From contig NZ_JAODTL010000022.1 in the NCBI RefSeq assembly GCF_026191375.1, forward strand, positions 231,001-295,000: a stretch of DNA of 64,000 nucleotides. The letters are read 5' to 3'. This stretch comes from Marinomonas pontica. Lineage in GTDB: Bacteria; Pseudomonadota; Gammaproteobacteria; Pseudomonadales; Marinomonadaceae. Under the pieces are notes generated by a model. The model did no database searches. It had not been told where the DNA came from and worked only from the letters and a program-made list of their open reading frames with translations. Both the position numbers and the translations under genes were made by a program. Shown piece after piece: positions 26,569 through 38,037 of the stretch; within the stretch, counting starts at the first letter, position 1; each line of letters begins with the position of its first letter.

Positions 26569-29500
26569 ATGATTAGAATGCTTATCAATGCAACTCAACA
26601 AGAAGAGTTGCGCGTTGCCCTAGTAGACGGACAGCGTCTGTACGATCTTGACATCGAGTCCGGTTCACGCGAACAGAAGAAATCAAACATATACAAAGGA
26701 CGCATCACTCGCATTGAGCCGAGTTTAGAAGCTGCGTTTGTTGATTTCGGCGCAGATCGTCACGGTTTCCTACCACTAAAAGAAATTTCCAAAACCTATT
26801 TTTCCAAAAAATCCAATCACGAAGGCCGAATTAACATCAAAGATGTGTTAAGTGAAGGTCAGGAAGTGATTGTTCAAGTGGACAAAGAAGAGCGCGGAAA
26901 CAAAGGCGCAGCGCTAACCACATTTGTTAGCTTGGCCGGTCGTTATTTGGTTTTAATGCCAAACAACCCACGTGCTGGTGGCATTTCTCGTCGTATCGAC
27001 GGCGATGACAGATCACACTTAAAAGAAGCTATGTCAGGCTTAAACACTCCAGAAAACGGCGGGCTTATTGTTCGTACCGCGGGTGTTGGCCGTTCAACTG
27101 AAGAGCTGCAGTGGGATTTGGACTACCTTGATACTTTGTGGTCTTCAATCACCAAAGCCGCTTCTGAGAAGCCCGCTCCTTTCTTAATTTACCAAGAAAG
27201 CAACATCGTCATTCGTGCGATTCGCGATTATCTTCGTGAAGACATTGGCGAAGTGTTGATTGACGAGAAAAGCGCTTACCAAGACGCCATTAACTTTGTT
27301 ATGCAAGTGATGCCGCACTTTAAGTCACGCATCAAAATGTATACGGATTCTACACCTCTGTTTAACCGTTTCCAGATCGAAACTCAGATAGAAACAGCTT
27401 TTCAGCGTGAAGTTCGCCTACCTTCTGGTGGCTCTATCGTTATCGACCCGACAGAAGCCTTAGTGTCTATCGATATCAACTCTGCCCGCGCGACGAAAGG
27501 CGGTGATATTGAAGAAACCGCATTGCAAACCAACTTAGAAGCAGCAGATGAAATTGCCCGTCAATTACGCCTACGCGATATTGGTGGTTTGGTCGTAATC
27601 GACTTCATCGATATGACGCCAGTGCGCAACCAGAAAGAAGTTGAAAACCGCATGAAAAACGCCTTAGAAGCGGATCGTGCTCGTGTTCAATTAGGCCGCA
27701 TATCTCGTTTCGGTTTATTAGAAATGTCACGTCAGCGTTTGCGCCCTTCTCTTGGCGAAACCAGCGGTATCGTTTGCCCTCGCTGTAATGGCCAAGGATT
27801 CATCCGTGACGTGGAGTCTCTAGCGCTTTCTGTATTGCGTCTTATTGAAGAAGAGTGCTCTAAAGAACGTACCGCTCAGAATCCGTGCTGTTTTACCTGT
27901 ATCGGTTGCGACCTTCTTGCTAAACGAGAAACGCACCAATATTGCTAAAATTGAGAAACGAAATAACGTTCATATCATCCTTGTGCCAAATCCGCACATG
28001 GAAACACCACACTTTGAAGTAGAACGTATTCGTGATGACAGCACTGTTGTTACTCAAAATGAAAACAGCTACACGTTAGTAGAAACACCTGAGCAACCTC
28101 CTTACGAACCACGCAAAGCAAGTGAAAATGTTCGCGCTCAAGCTGCTGTGACCAGTATCGCTCCAAAAGCGCCCGCTCCAGAGCATTCTGCTCCGGCCGC
28201 GAAGACAGAGAAAAAAGCGCAGGAAAAACCAAGTTTATTCAAGCGCATTATCACCGCTTTGTTTGGTGAAACCCAAAACCAAGCAAAACCAAAAGCTGCG
28301 AGCAAACCAAGTCCTAGCACGCCTACAAAATCGGACCGTGACTCTTCCAATAAACCGAATAATCGCACCAATAGAAATAAGCGCAATGTGAGAGCACCAA
28401 AATGCCGATCGCGACGACAGCAACAGCAACGAAAAGAACCGCTCAACTCGTCAATCACGACGCGAACAAGCGGAAGCTGGCTCTAAGCCAAATAACAATC
28501 GTCGTAATCGCAACAACAAGCAAGACAACCAAGATAATAGAGGCGAAAAGCAAGAAGCGGCTGTAAAAGCCACTCCTCGCCAACCGCAAAAAGAAGTGCC
28601 TGAAGTAAAAGAACGTAAGCGAGAGCGAAATGACAATCGTCGTCGCAACGGCAAACTAAAGGACGAAGCGCTAGAAGCAACCAAATTACAAGAGCAAGAA
28701 GATGCAGCTCAAGTAGAAGCGGCTCAACAAGCTCTTACTGAGAAAAACGACAACAGTAATGATGAGCCACAGCGCCGTTCACGTCGCTCACGTCGCTCAC
28801 GTCGTCCTCAAAAAGATGAAAATGGCACGCAACATAGTACTGAATCTGACAACCCTGAGGCACAGCAAGAAGCCGCCAATAATGTCGAAGCAAAAACGAA
28901 AGAACCTGTAGTTCAAGCTCAGACAGAAATTGATAAGCCAAACGCTGATAAAACCACTGAAGAGAAAGAAACTACGGCGACCATAGAAACGGCCGAAGCT
29001 GTTGAAGCTGTTGAAGCTGTTGAAGCTGTTGAAGCTGTTGAAGCTGAAAAACTAACGACTTCATCAGAAGAGACAACGGAAAAGACACCAAAAGAAGAGA
29101 CCACTGACACAAAACCAGCGAAACCTAAAATGTCAGTAAAGGCTCAAATGCGCAAAATTGAGCAGGAAAGCCCAAGCTCCGATGATGCAACGAACGCAAC
29201 AGAAGCACCTAAAGCTGAAGTGGAGCAAAACACAAGTCAAGCGGACACAAAAGCAGACGCTGTGGTTGAAGTAATAGCAGAAGTCGATGAAGCTACTATT
29301 GAGCCTCCTAAAGCGACCGAGCCGGTCGCAGTTGAGCAAAAGTCACAAGAAGCAAAGGAAACTGAATCGGCCTCTGACAACAGTACTGATATTGATGCTG
29401 ATGTAGAAACCCAAAGTGCGCCAACCACAGAAAAGGCAGACGCCATTCCTGAGGAAACCACTCCACGCTCTGGTCGTACTCCACGACGTGGACGCGGCAA

Positions 29501-29714
29501 ACCAGCTGCCAAACCAGCAACAGAGGCAAAAGCACCTGTTGAGCTACCGGCCGCTATTTTGGCACAGCAAGAAAAGCTTCGCCTTGAGCAAGAAGAAAAG
29601 CGCAACGCAGCAACATCTCGTCGCCGCTCCTCTTCAGGTCGTGTAAAAAATGACCCAAGACTTGCTCGCACAGAAGAGCACAGTACTGAGTCAACAGAAG
29701 CCAACGTGGAATAA
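26569..29714 (+). CDS. rne: Ribonuclease E (two apparent frameshifts)
   Basis: Corrected, the protein is about 1047 residues. The catalytic half is very close to E. coli: [41 protein letters not shown] (S1 domain), [20 protein letters not shown] (Mg site) and the zinc-link CPRCNGQG. The C-terminal half is disordered, rich in Arg and Glu/Ala, and ends with [12 protein letters not shown]. Reading is interrupted twice. Near 27880 an extra A turns TAQIRAVLPV into TAQNPCC. Near 28390 another single-base surplus moves the frame before EHQNADRDD. RNase E is essential, so sequencing error is likelier than a true pseudogene. Confidence 0.9.
28995..29048 (+). repeat. 9-bp tandem repeat in rne
   Basis: Five GAAGCTGTT units and one GAAGCTGAA encode (Glu-Ala-Val)n in the disordered C-terminal half of RNase E. 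Copy number changes would keep the frame. Confidence 0.9.
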
Positions 29715-29738
29715 GCGCCACTAGCCTCATTGACATAC

Positions 29739-29766
29739 AAAGAGCCCGCACTATGCGGGCTCTTTT
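29739..29766 (+). terminator. Terminator after rne
   Basis: AAAGAGCCCGCA and TGCGGGCTCTTT form a perfect stem with a T run behind it. Confidence 0.9.
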
Positions 29767-29833
29767 GCAAGCAAAGCACTATGAATAACTTAGAATTATT
29801 GCTCTAAGTAAAATAACGGACAGGAAACAAATC

Positions 29834-31485
29834 ATGATCATTGATTTTACGCGCTTTAAAGATTGGACTCTTATCGGCGATTTATTTGGTGGAGCGACGA
29901 CGGCGATCGTCTCGTTGCCTTTAGCGTTGGCTTTTGGTGTTGCATCTGGCGCGGGCGCTGAAGCGGGACTCTGGGGAGCCATTTTAGTTGGCTTATTCGC
30001 CGCAATTTTTGGCGGTTCAACCAGCCTTATCTCTGAACCAACTGGCCCGATGACAGTAATCATGACAGCCGTTCTCACCAGCATGATGGCAAGCAACCCT
30101 GAAGGTGGCGTAGCCATGGCGTTTACCGTGGTAATGATTGCTGGCTTATTTCAAATTACATTGGGTTATTTAAAGCTAGGAAAATACATCACGCTTATGC
30201 CATACAGTGTCATTTCAGGCTTTATGTCCGGCATTGGTATCATCCTTATTATCTTGCAAATTGCCCCTTTCCTGGGGCACACCTCTCCTTCTGGCGGCGT
30301 GATGGGGACACTGACAGCCTTACCCAGTCTCATTCTTGATCTTAAGTTTTCTGAATTATTTTTAGGCCTACTAACCTTAGCGGTACTTTTTTACCTGCCT
30401 AAAGAGTGGCGCCGCTTTGTGCCACCTCAACTTGTTGCCTTAGTTGCCATTACATTACTGTCTGTCATTTTATTTAACGATTCAGATGTGAGACGCATTG
30501 GCGTTATCCCCTCTGGCTTACCTTCCATTCATTGGCCCCATTTCAATCAAAGCGCGTTTATTGAAATGATTATTAATGGATTAGTATTAGGTACATTAGG
30601 TTGTATTGACACATTACTCACTGCCGTTATTGCTGACAGCCTCACCCGCAAAGAACACGATTCAAACAGAGAGTTAATTGGCCAAGGTCTTGCTAACTTT
30701 TTTCTGGCCTACTTGGCGGCTTACCCGGTGCCGGAGCCACAATGGGAACCGTCGTCAATATACAGTCTGGTGGAAAATCACCACTGGCCGGCATAACAAG
30801 AGCATTCATTCTGTTGTTGGTTGTGCTTGGAGCATCAGAATTGATAAGCCCTATTCCTATGGCTGTTCTTGCTGGTATCGCATTGTATGTGGGAATTAAT
30901 ATTCTAGATTGGAGCTTTTTGAAGCGCGCTCATAAAGTCGCCCTTTCGCCAACAATCATTATGTATGGCGTTATGACTTTAACAGTATTTGTTGATTTAA
31001 TGGTCGCGGTAGGTATTGGCGTTTTTATCGCCAACATCATGACAATTGAAAAACTTAGCCGATTGCAATCAGGCAATGTAAAAGCAATAAGTGATGCCGA
31101 CGACGATATTCCGCTATCCGAAGAAGAAAAAGCACTGTTGGATCAGGCGGACGGAAAAGTATTACTTTTCTATTTATCAGGACCTATGATTTTTGGCGCC
31201 AGCAAAGCCATTGCAAAACATCACAACCGCATACACAACTACAAGGCTGTAGTGCTTGATTTGAGCGCCGTTCCAATGATGGACTTGACCATTGGCCTTG
31301 CATTAGAAAACGCAATAAAAGACGCAATAGAAGCAGATTGTGCCGTTTATATCTTTAGCCCTAACGGACAAACAAGTGAGCGGCTTGAGAAATTAGGTGT
31401 TGCAAATCGATTGCCTCATGATGCGTTCTGCGATTCTCGAAAATCTGCCTTGGCCCTTGCTGTTAAAAACTTGCCAACCGTATGA
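29834..31485 (+). CDS. SulP-family anion transporter (one frameshift)
   Basis: Corrected length is about 550 residues. Ten or more membrane segments follow the SulP pattern, including ISEPTGPMTVIMTAVLTSM near the N-terminus. A C-terminal STAS domain follows (LFYLSGPMIFGASKAI, VVLDLSAVPMMDLTIGLAL). The frame breaks at the T6 tract 30698-30703. One more T restores NFFSGLLGGLPGAGATMGTV, the strongly conserved SulP segment. The substrate could be sulfate or bicarbonate/dicarboxylate; sequence alone does not tell. Confidence 0.85.
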
Positions 31486-31505
31486 ATACCCATTTCCAAT
31501 AGACC

Positions 31506-31535
31506 AAAAAAAGCCGCTTTAAAAGCGGCTTTTTA
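31506..31535. terminator. Bidirectional terminator between sulP and aceF
   Basis: AAAAGCCGCTTT and AAAGCGGCTTTT form a hairpin with A and T runs on each side, between two convergent genes. Confidence 0.9.
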
Positions 31536-31560
31536 TTAACACTATGCTGTTACATGTTTA

Positions 31561-33495
31561 TCAAAGTGATAAGCGTCTAACATCACTTAACAAAGCGTTC
31601 AAATAGGTCATAAAGCGACCCGCATCACCGCCATTAACGGCTCTGTGATCATAAGACAAGCACAATGGTAACATTGTACGAGGCTCAAACTCTTTGCCGT
31701 TCCAACGCGGTTCAACATCCGCTTTAGAAACACCCAATATGCCAACTTCAGGACAGTTAACGATTGGAGTGAATCCAGTACCGCCGATTGCACCAAGGCT
31801 AGAGATAGTGAAACAACCACCTTGCATATCAGCCGGCTTAAGCTGCTTGTCCAGTGCTTTCTTGATCAACTCACCCGCTTCTTTTGCGATCTGGATAACA
31901 GATTTTTTATCTGCATCACGCAAAACAGGAACCACCAAGCCAGCAGGAGAATCCACAGCAATACCAATGTGAACATAATGCTTCTGAACGTAGCTTTCGC
32001 CATCGGCCATTAGCGACACATTGAAGCTTGGATTCGCTACCATAGCTTGTGCAACGGCTTTAATCAGGAACGGAAGTGGCGTCAATTTAACACCTTGCTT
32101 TTCCATCTCGCCTTTCAAGCCCTTACGGAATGCTTCAAGATCAGAAATATCCGCTTTATCGAACTGAGTAACTTGAGGCACAACAAGCGCATTACGCACC
32201 ATGTTCTGAGCAGTAAGACGCTGAATTTTACTCATCTTAACAACGTCAACATCGCCGAACTTGCTAAAGTCTTGATCTGGAACCGTTGGCAAGCCTGAAC
32301 CGACAGCAACGCCTGCCGCAGGAGCCGATGTCGCTTTTTGTACAGCGGCTTTTACGTAGGCATGCAAGTCTTCTTTCGTAATACGACCACGTGGACCAGT
32401 AGGACGAACAAGTGACAAATCCACACCCAATTCACGAGCAAGCATACGAACCGCAGGGCCTGCATGAACTTTCTTTGAAGGCTCAGTCAAAACAGCAGAT
32501 TGGTCAGCCGCTGGCGCCGATGCTTTCGCTGGAGCCGCTTTTGGAGCACTGGCCGACGCCACTTTTTCTTCCGCTGGAGCCGGAGCAGCAACAGGTGCTG
32601 AACCACCCTCAACTTCAAGCTCAAGAATAAGGTGCCCTTCGGAAACCTTATCACCAACACTGATAGACACAGACTTCACAGTACCTGACTTCGGTGCAGG
32701 AATCTCCATGGAAGCCTTGTCAGTTTCAAGTACGATAATGGAATCGCCTTCTTTTACAGTGTCGCCAGCAGCCACAGCGACCTCAATCACTTCAACGCCT
32801 TCGGCACCACCAATATCCGGCACATTAACAGATTCAACACCACCAGAAACAACTGCGGCTGGAGTCTGCTCTGCTGCTGGAGTAGATGCTGATTTTTCTG
32901 TCTCAGAAGACGCAGCAGAATCAGCTGCCTCGGTCACCATCACAAGAATGTCTGCACCCTCGGATACCGTATCACCTACTTTGATCGAGATTTTTCCAAT
33001 CTTACCACTGAAAGGAGACGGTATATCCATAGACGCCTTATCTGTTTCCAGTACGATTAAAGAGTCACCCTCTTCAACCATGTCACCTTCGGAAACGCAC
33101 ACTTCAATTACTTCAACGTCAGCGGCGCCACCAATGTCTGGAACAATCACTTTCTCTTCCGCCGCAACGGAAGCAGATGAAGATGAATTTTCTGTTTTAG
33201 CTGATGCAGGTTCAGCCGCTTTCGCAGGCTCAGAAGCCGGAGCAGACACTTCTGCACTTTCAACTTCAATAACAAGAAGTTCATCGCCTTCAGAAACTTT
33301 ATCGCCTTCTTTAACAGTAATGCTTGTTACTTTGCCTGCCATAGAGGATGGAACATCCATGGACGCTTTATCTGTTTCTAAAACAATAATAGATTGGTCC
33401 ACTTCAATAATGTCACCAACCTTTACACTGATCTCGATAATTTCGACATCAGCCGCACCACCAATATCCGGTACTCGAATGATTTCAGTACTCAC
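31561..33495 (-). CDS. aceF: Pyruvate dehydrogenase E2, dihydrolipoamide acetyltransferase
   Basis: 644 residues. Three lipoyl domains are visible, each with the lipoyl Lys in ETDKASM, separated by Ala/Ser/Glu-rich linkers. Then come an E3-binding domain (AGPAVRMLARELGVDLSLV) and the catalytic core ending in CLSYDHRAVNGGDAGRF, with the catalytic His. It transfers the acetyl group from E1 to CoA. It lies 97 bases downstream of aceE on the same strand. Confidence 0.96.
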   Translation of the reverse strand: MSTEIIRVPDIGGAADVEIIEISVKVGDIIEVDQSIIVLETDKASMDVPSSMAGKVTSITVKEGDKVSEGDELLVIEVESAEVSAPASEPAKAAEPASAKTENSSSSASVAAEEKVIVPDIGGAADVEVIEVCVSEGDMVEEGDSLIVLETDKASMDIPSPFSGKIGKISIKVGDTVSEGADILVMVTEAADSAASSETEKSASTPAAEQTPAAVVSGGVESVNVPDIGGAEGVEVIEVAVAAGDTVKEGDSIIVLETDKASMEIPAPKSGTVKSVSISVGDKVSEGHLILELEVEGGSAPVAAPAPAEEKVASASAPKAAPAKASAPAADQSAVLTEPSKKVHAGPAVRMLARELGVDLSLVRPTGPRGRITKEDLHAYVKAAVQKATSAPAAGVAVGSGLPTVPDQDFSKFGDVDVVKMSKIQRLTAQNMVRNALVVPQVTQFDKADISDLEAFRKGLKGEMEKQGVKLTPLPFLIKAVAQAMVANPSFNVSLMADGESYVQKHYVHIGIAVDSPAGLVVPVLRDADKKSVIQIAKEAGELIKKALDKQLKPADMQGGCFTISSLGAIGGTGFTPIVNCPEVGILGVSKADVEPRWNGKEFEPRTMLPLCLSYDHRAVNGGDAGRFMTYLNALLSDVRRLSL

Positions 33496-33592
33496 AGAAA
33501 TCTCCTTTGTCTTATAGACGCATCAAACTTAAAAACTTATCTGACTTAAAGAGCTTTCACTCCGTAAGTCAGATACCTAGCTTCTCAGGTAA

Positions 33593-36259
33593 TTAGCAAG
33601 TTACCGGATTTGGTTTTTCAGGATCTAAACCAAACTTAGCAATCGCCCCACTAACTACAGATGCATCAACCACACCGTCTTTTGCCAGTGCGCTCAAGGC
33701 AGAAACCACTATCCAGTAACGGTTAACCTCGAAGAAATGACGCAATTGAGCGCGAGTGTCACTGCGACCAAAACCATCAGTACCTAGCACATTGTAGGTG
33801 CTATTCACGAACGGTCGGATTTGATCTGCAAATAACTTGATATGGTCAGTTGACGCAATAACTGGACCATTTCCATTCAAGCAAGACTCAACATAAGACA
33901 AGCGAGCTTCTTGTTCAGGGTGTAGCATGTTCCAACGACTTGCATCTAGACCTTCACGACGCAATTCGTTGAAAGAAGTGACACTCCAAACATCCGAGTT
34001 AACACCATAGTCGTTAAACAGCATTTCAGCAGCCGCTTCCACTTCACGAAGAATGACACCAGAACCAAGCAGTTGAACTTGCTTTTTATTGGTTTTCTTA
34101 GCGTGAGATTTCAGCTTATACATACCCTTAATAATGCCGTCTTCAACACCTTCTGGCATATCTTCGTGTGTATAGTTTTCGTTCATTACGGTTAGGTAAT
34201 AGAAAACACTTTCTTTCTCTTTATACATGCGACGCAAGCCATCTTGCATGATGACGGCAACTTCGTATGAATAAGTTGGATCATAAGACACACAGTTAGG
34301 AATAAGTCCCGCCTGAATGTGAGAATGACCATCTTCGTGTTGCAAACCTTCACCGTTAAGCGTCGTACGACCTGCTGTAGCACCAATCAAGAAACCACGA
34401 GCCTGTGAATCACCTGCCGCCCAAGCCAAGTCCCCAATACGTTGGAAACCAAACATGGAGTAATAGATGTAAACAGGAATCATTGGTAGAGCGCTGTTTG
34501 CATAAGATGTAGCCAATGCCAACCAAGCTGAGAATGCACCTGGCTCATTGATACCTTCTTGCAAAATTTGACCGTCAGCAGACTCTTTGTAGTACATAAT
34601 CTGAGTATGGTCGTGAGGCGTATAACGCTGACCTTCAGAAGAGTAAATACCCAGCTGACGGAACATGCCTTCCATACCAAATGTACGAGCTTCGTCCGCT
34701 ACAATTGGAACCACACGTTCGCCAATTTTCTTGTCTTTAACCATAACGTTTAGTGCACGCACAAACGCCATAGTAGTCGAAATTTCACGTCCATTTGTTC
34801 CCGCGATTTGAGCTTTAAATGCTTCCAAAGAAGGCACTTCAAGCGCTTCACAATCATGGTTACGAATAGGGAAAGCACCATGCAATTCTTTGCGACGAGA
34901 ACGCATGTATTGCATTTCAGGGCTGTCTTCAGCAGGCTTGTAATAAGGCAAGTCTTTTAGCTCTTCATCGCTAATAGGAATGCCAAATTTGTCACGGAAC
35001 TGTGCAAGCGATTCTTCATCAAGCTTCTTCGTTTGGTGCGCCGTGTTCTGCGCTTCAGCCGCTTTAAACATGCCGTAACCTTTAACGGTTTGCGCCAAGA
35101 TAACGGTCGGCTGACCTTTGTGTGAAGTCGCTTCGGAATACGCTGCGTAAACTTTATAAGGATCATGCCCACCACGATTAAGATTCATAATCTCATCGTC
35201 AGTCATGTCTTTAACCATTTCTAGCAATTCTGGATACTTGCCGAAGAAATGTTCACGAGTGTAAGCACCACCGTTTGCCTTGTAATTCTGAAGCTCACCA
35301 TCGCAAACCTCATTCATACGTTTAACAAGCAAACCGTTGTGGTCTTTTGCGAAAAGAGGATCCCAATGACGACCCCATAGACACTTAATGACATTCCAGC
35401 CAGCGCCACGGAATACACCTTCAAGCTCCTGAACAATTTTGCTGTTACCACGAACAGGACCGTCAAGGCGCTGCAGGTTACAGTTGATCACGAAAATAAG
35501 GTTGTCTAGGTTTTCACGCCCCGCAAGTGCGATTGCACCCAAAGATTCTGGCTCATCACATTCACCATCACCAAGGAAAGCCCATACTTTACGGTCGCCT
35601 TGATCAATAAGACCACGACTATGCTGGTACTTCATTACGTGTGCTTGGTAGATAGCCTGTAATGGCCCAAGACCCATAGACACAGTAGGAAACTGCCAGT
35701 AATCCGGCATCAACCAAGGGTGCGGATAAGAAGAAATGCCTTTACCGTCAACTTCACGACGGAAATTGTCAAGCTGCTCATCAGTCAAACGCCCTTCAAT
35801 GTATGAACGTGCGTAAATACCAGGAGAGATATGACCTTGGAAAAAGACCATATCGGCTTGTTGTTTACCGTCATTACCACGGAAAAAGTGGTTAAAGCCG
35901 ATATCATAAAGCGTAGCCGCAGAAGAGAAGCTAGTAATGTGCCCACCAAGTGTTGAGTCAACACGGTTTGCCTTCATTACCATAGCTAATGCATTCCAAC
36001 GAATTATAGAACGAATACGACGTTCCATAAAAACATCACCCGGCAATGGCTTCTCATCTTCAGGAGCAATTGTATTCCGGTATGCCGTCGTGATAGACGA
36101 TGGCAATGACGTTCCCGCTTTTGAAGCTTCATTCGTCAAACGATTTAAAATGTATTGCGCGCGATCAGGACCTTCTTCGCGAAGGACAGACTCAAGCGCA
36201 TCGACCCACTCTTTCGTTTCAATTGGATCGATGTCTTCGAGAATATGCTGCTCAGTCAT
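33593..36259 (-). CDS. aceE: Pyruvate dehydrogenase E1, homodimeric
   Basis: 888 residues, the thiamine diphosphate-dependent E1 of the AceE type. Conserved blocks include NAMAMVMKAN-like RWNALAMVMKANR, GHISSFSSAATLYDIGFNHF-like and the ThDP motif GDGECDEPESLGAI, then VNCNLQRLDGPVRGN and HEDGHSHIQAG. It decarboxylates pyruvate and acetylates the lipoyl arm of AceF. A pdhR-type regulator gene and lpd are not adjacent. Confidence 0.97.
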   Translation of the reverse strand: MTEQHILEDIDPIETKEWVDALESVLREEGPDRAQYILNRLTNEASKAGTSLPSSITTAYRNTIAPEDEKPLPGDVFMERRIRSIIRWNALAMVMKANRVDSTLGGHITSFSSAATLYDIGFNHFFRGNDGKQQADMVFFQGHISPGIYARSYIEGRLTDEQLDNFRREVDGKGISSYPHPWLMPDYWQFPTVSMGLGPLQAIYQAHVMKYQHSRGLIDQGDRKVWAFLGDGECDEPESLGAIALAGRENLDNLIFVINCNLQRLDGPVRGNSKIVQELEGVFRGAGWNVIKCLWGRHWDPLFAKDHNGLLVKRMNEVCDGELQNYKANGGAYTREHFFGKYPELLEMVKDMTDDEIMNLNRGGHDPYKVYAAYSEATSHKGQPTVILAQTVKGYGMFKAAEAQNTAHQTKKLDEESLAQFRDKFGIPISDEELKDLPYYKPAEDSPEMQYMRSRRKELHGAFPIRNHDCEALEVPSLEAFKAQIAGTNGREISTTMAFVRALNVMVKDKKIGERVVPIVADEARTFGMEGMFRQLGIYSSEGQRYTPHDHTQIMYYKESADGQILQEGINEPGAFSAWLALATSYANSALPMIPVYIYYSMFGFQRIGDLAWAAGDSQARGFLIGATAGRTTLNGEGLQHEDGHSHIQAGLIPNCVSYDPTYSYEVAVIMQDGLRRMYKEKESVFYYLTVMNENYTHEDMPEGVEDGIIKGMYKLKSHAKKTNKKQVQLLGSGVILREVEAAAEMLFNDYGVNSDVWSVTSFNELRREGLDASRWNMLHPEQEARLSYVESCLNGNGPVIASTDHIKLFADQIRPFVNSTYNVLGTDGFGRSDTRAQLRHFFEVNRYWIVVSALSALAKDGVVDASVVSGAIAKFGLDPEKPNPVTC

Positions 36260-37187
36260 CGTGTTAATAACTCCCGCTATTAGAACAGATACTTAACCTT
36301 CCAAGGACAATCTATGTATGTAAGCCTTGGAGGCTACTTAAACGAACCATCGGAACTTATATGAATAGCCATAAATAAGTTCCAGCCGACTTCGGATAAA
36401 ACGACACCCTATTTGATTGCGCTAAAGCGTCGTTTGTATCCGTTCCAATGGCAATTATTATTGTTTTAATTTTATTTCCATTGTATCGACCACTAGTGTA
36501 CCTAGTCGGATCGCTTCCATTTTGGGTTTGGTTCATCAAACCCAACATTAAGTTTCTACATGCAAATAGCCTTACTAAGTGCACATAAAAATTCAAAACT
36601 TTTTACTTAGATAAGTAAGAGAACATTCTTTAAATGCGTCTGCACTTCAGATCTTTTACCAAAACCTTACCTTTCGATAGGCTTTCTTCTATTTCAGAAG
36701 TGTCTAATTCGGGCGTAAGATTAACACCTAATCAAGAGATCGCCTAGCCACTCACATCAAGATTGAATAATTCAACCACCCTTGCCCCCGGGTTTTCGAA
36801 CAAAAAACAGACAAAAAACAGATAGAAATCTTGTCAAAACCCCTAAACTCCCCACTTAGAGACCAAAATTCACCAGCAACATGAAGTGTATAAATTGTGT
36901 GAATCTTGCGCATTTTCAATACCTAAGACAATAAACAACAGGCAACACATAGCTCAAAGACGGCCTTTTAGTTATAACAGCCCTCACTAAGGGTATCGAA
37001 CAGCAGCCTCATGACAGTCATCATTGCATCGCTTGGACAAACCATTCAATCAGCTCAATGCAACATTTTGATCCGCCTCAGTAAAAGACCTCTTAAATCA
37101 ATCAATATCGATAAATCAACACTGACGCATTACCAATATAACGCTACAATAGTGATTTAATTTCATGCGACAAACTTAGGATAGTAC
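36260..37187. other. Intergenic region between aceE and nadC
   Basis: 928 bp with no gene I can support. Its aceE-proximal part holds a 9-bp stem (GGAACTTAT at 36352, ATAAGTTCC at 36375) that would lie in the aceE leader. A perfect palindrome TTACTTA-GA-TAAGTAA lies at 36603-36618. The rest is AT-rich, with the nadC ribosome site TTAGGA near 37178. A 79-codon frame at 36357-36596 on the minus strand has no family likeness. Confidence 0.4.
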
Positions 37188-38035
37188 ATGACTCTTTTGA
37201 GCGCCCCATTAACTAAACATATCCAATCTCAAGTTGCTTTTGCCTTAGAAGAAGACATCGACTCGGGCGACATTACCGCTCAGTTGATTCCTGATGAGCA
37301 AACAATTAAAGCCACCGTTATCAGCCGAGAGCCTGCCATTTTGTGTGGTCAGGCTTGGGTTAATGAGGTTTTCGCTCAATTAGGTAATAAGGTGTCCTTA
37401 AAATGGCACAACCAAGATGGCGATGAATTAACGATAAATCAGCCATTCCTAACCATTGAAGGTCATGCCAGAACAATTTTAACCGGCGAACGTACCGCTT
37501 TAAATTTTTTACAAACGCTGTCCTATACCGCCACCGTCACGAAAGAATACAGCGACATTGTTCAAAATACCCAACTGACTATCTTGGATACACGAAAAAC
37601 TCTACCAGGCATGCGCCAAGCGCAAAAATACGCTGTGACCGTGGGGGTGGGAAAAATCATCGAATGGGTTTGTTTGATGCGTTTCTTATAAAAGAGAATC
37701 ACATTATGGCAGCCGGATCTATTGCCAATGCGGTGACAATGGCACAGAAAATCGCACCAGGTAAAATCATCGAAGTTGAGACAGAAAACCTTGAAGAAGT
37801 AACGATGGCGGTACACGCAGGAGCCGACATAATAATGCTCGATAACTTTTCCTATGAAGACATGAGCACTGCGGTGTCAAGCTTCAAAGGCCAAGTAAAG
37901 TTCGAAGCATCCGGCAATATGGATAAAGAACGCCTATTAAGAGTCGCCCAAACAGGGGTTGATTTTGTCTCTATTGGAGCATTAACAAAACATGTTCAAG
38001 CAATAGACTTATCCTTACGCGTAATACAGGAATAA
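37188..38035 (+). CDS. nadC: Nicotinate-nucleotide pyrophosphorylase (one frameshift)
   Basis: Corrected length is about 282 residues. It makes nicotinate mononucleotide from quinolinate and PRPP in NAD synthesis. Signatures: EDIDSGDITAQL, GERTALNFLQTLS, ILDTRKTLPGMRQAQKYAV and GADIIMLDNF, then ASGNMDKERLL. The frame breaks at the G5 tract 37643-37647. One more G restores GGGKNHRMGLFDAFLIKENH, a core active-site segment. It is followed by ackA two bases later. Confidence 0.9.
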
Positions 38036-38037
38036 AC

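Noticed and set aside
27880..28392. Programmed frameshifting in rne
   Set aside because: Neither site has a slippery heptamer with a downstream structure, and two separate shifts in one essential gene fit sequencing error better.
29237..29779. A 180-codon antisense frame in the 3' half of rne
   Set aside because: It mirrors the Ala/Glu-rich RNase E codons; long antisense frames are expected there.
36357..36596. A 79-codon frame on the minus strand upstream of aceE
   Set aside because: No ribosome site, no domain likeness and it spans the aceE leader hairpin.
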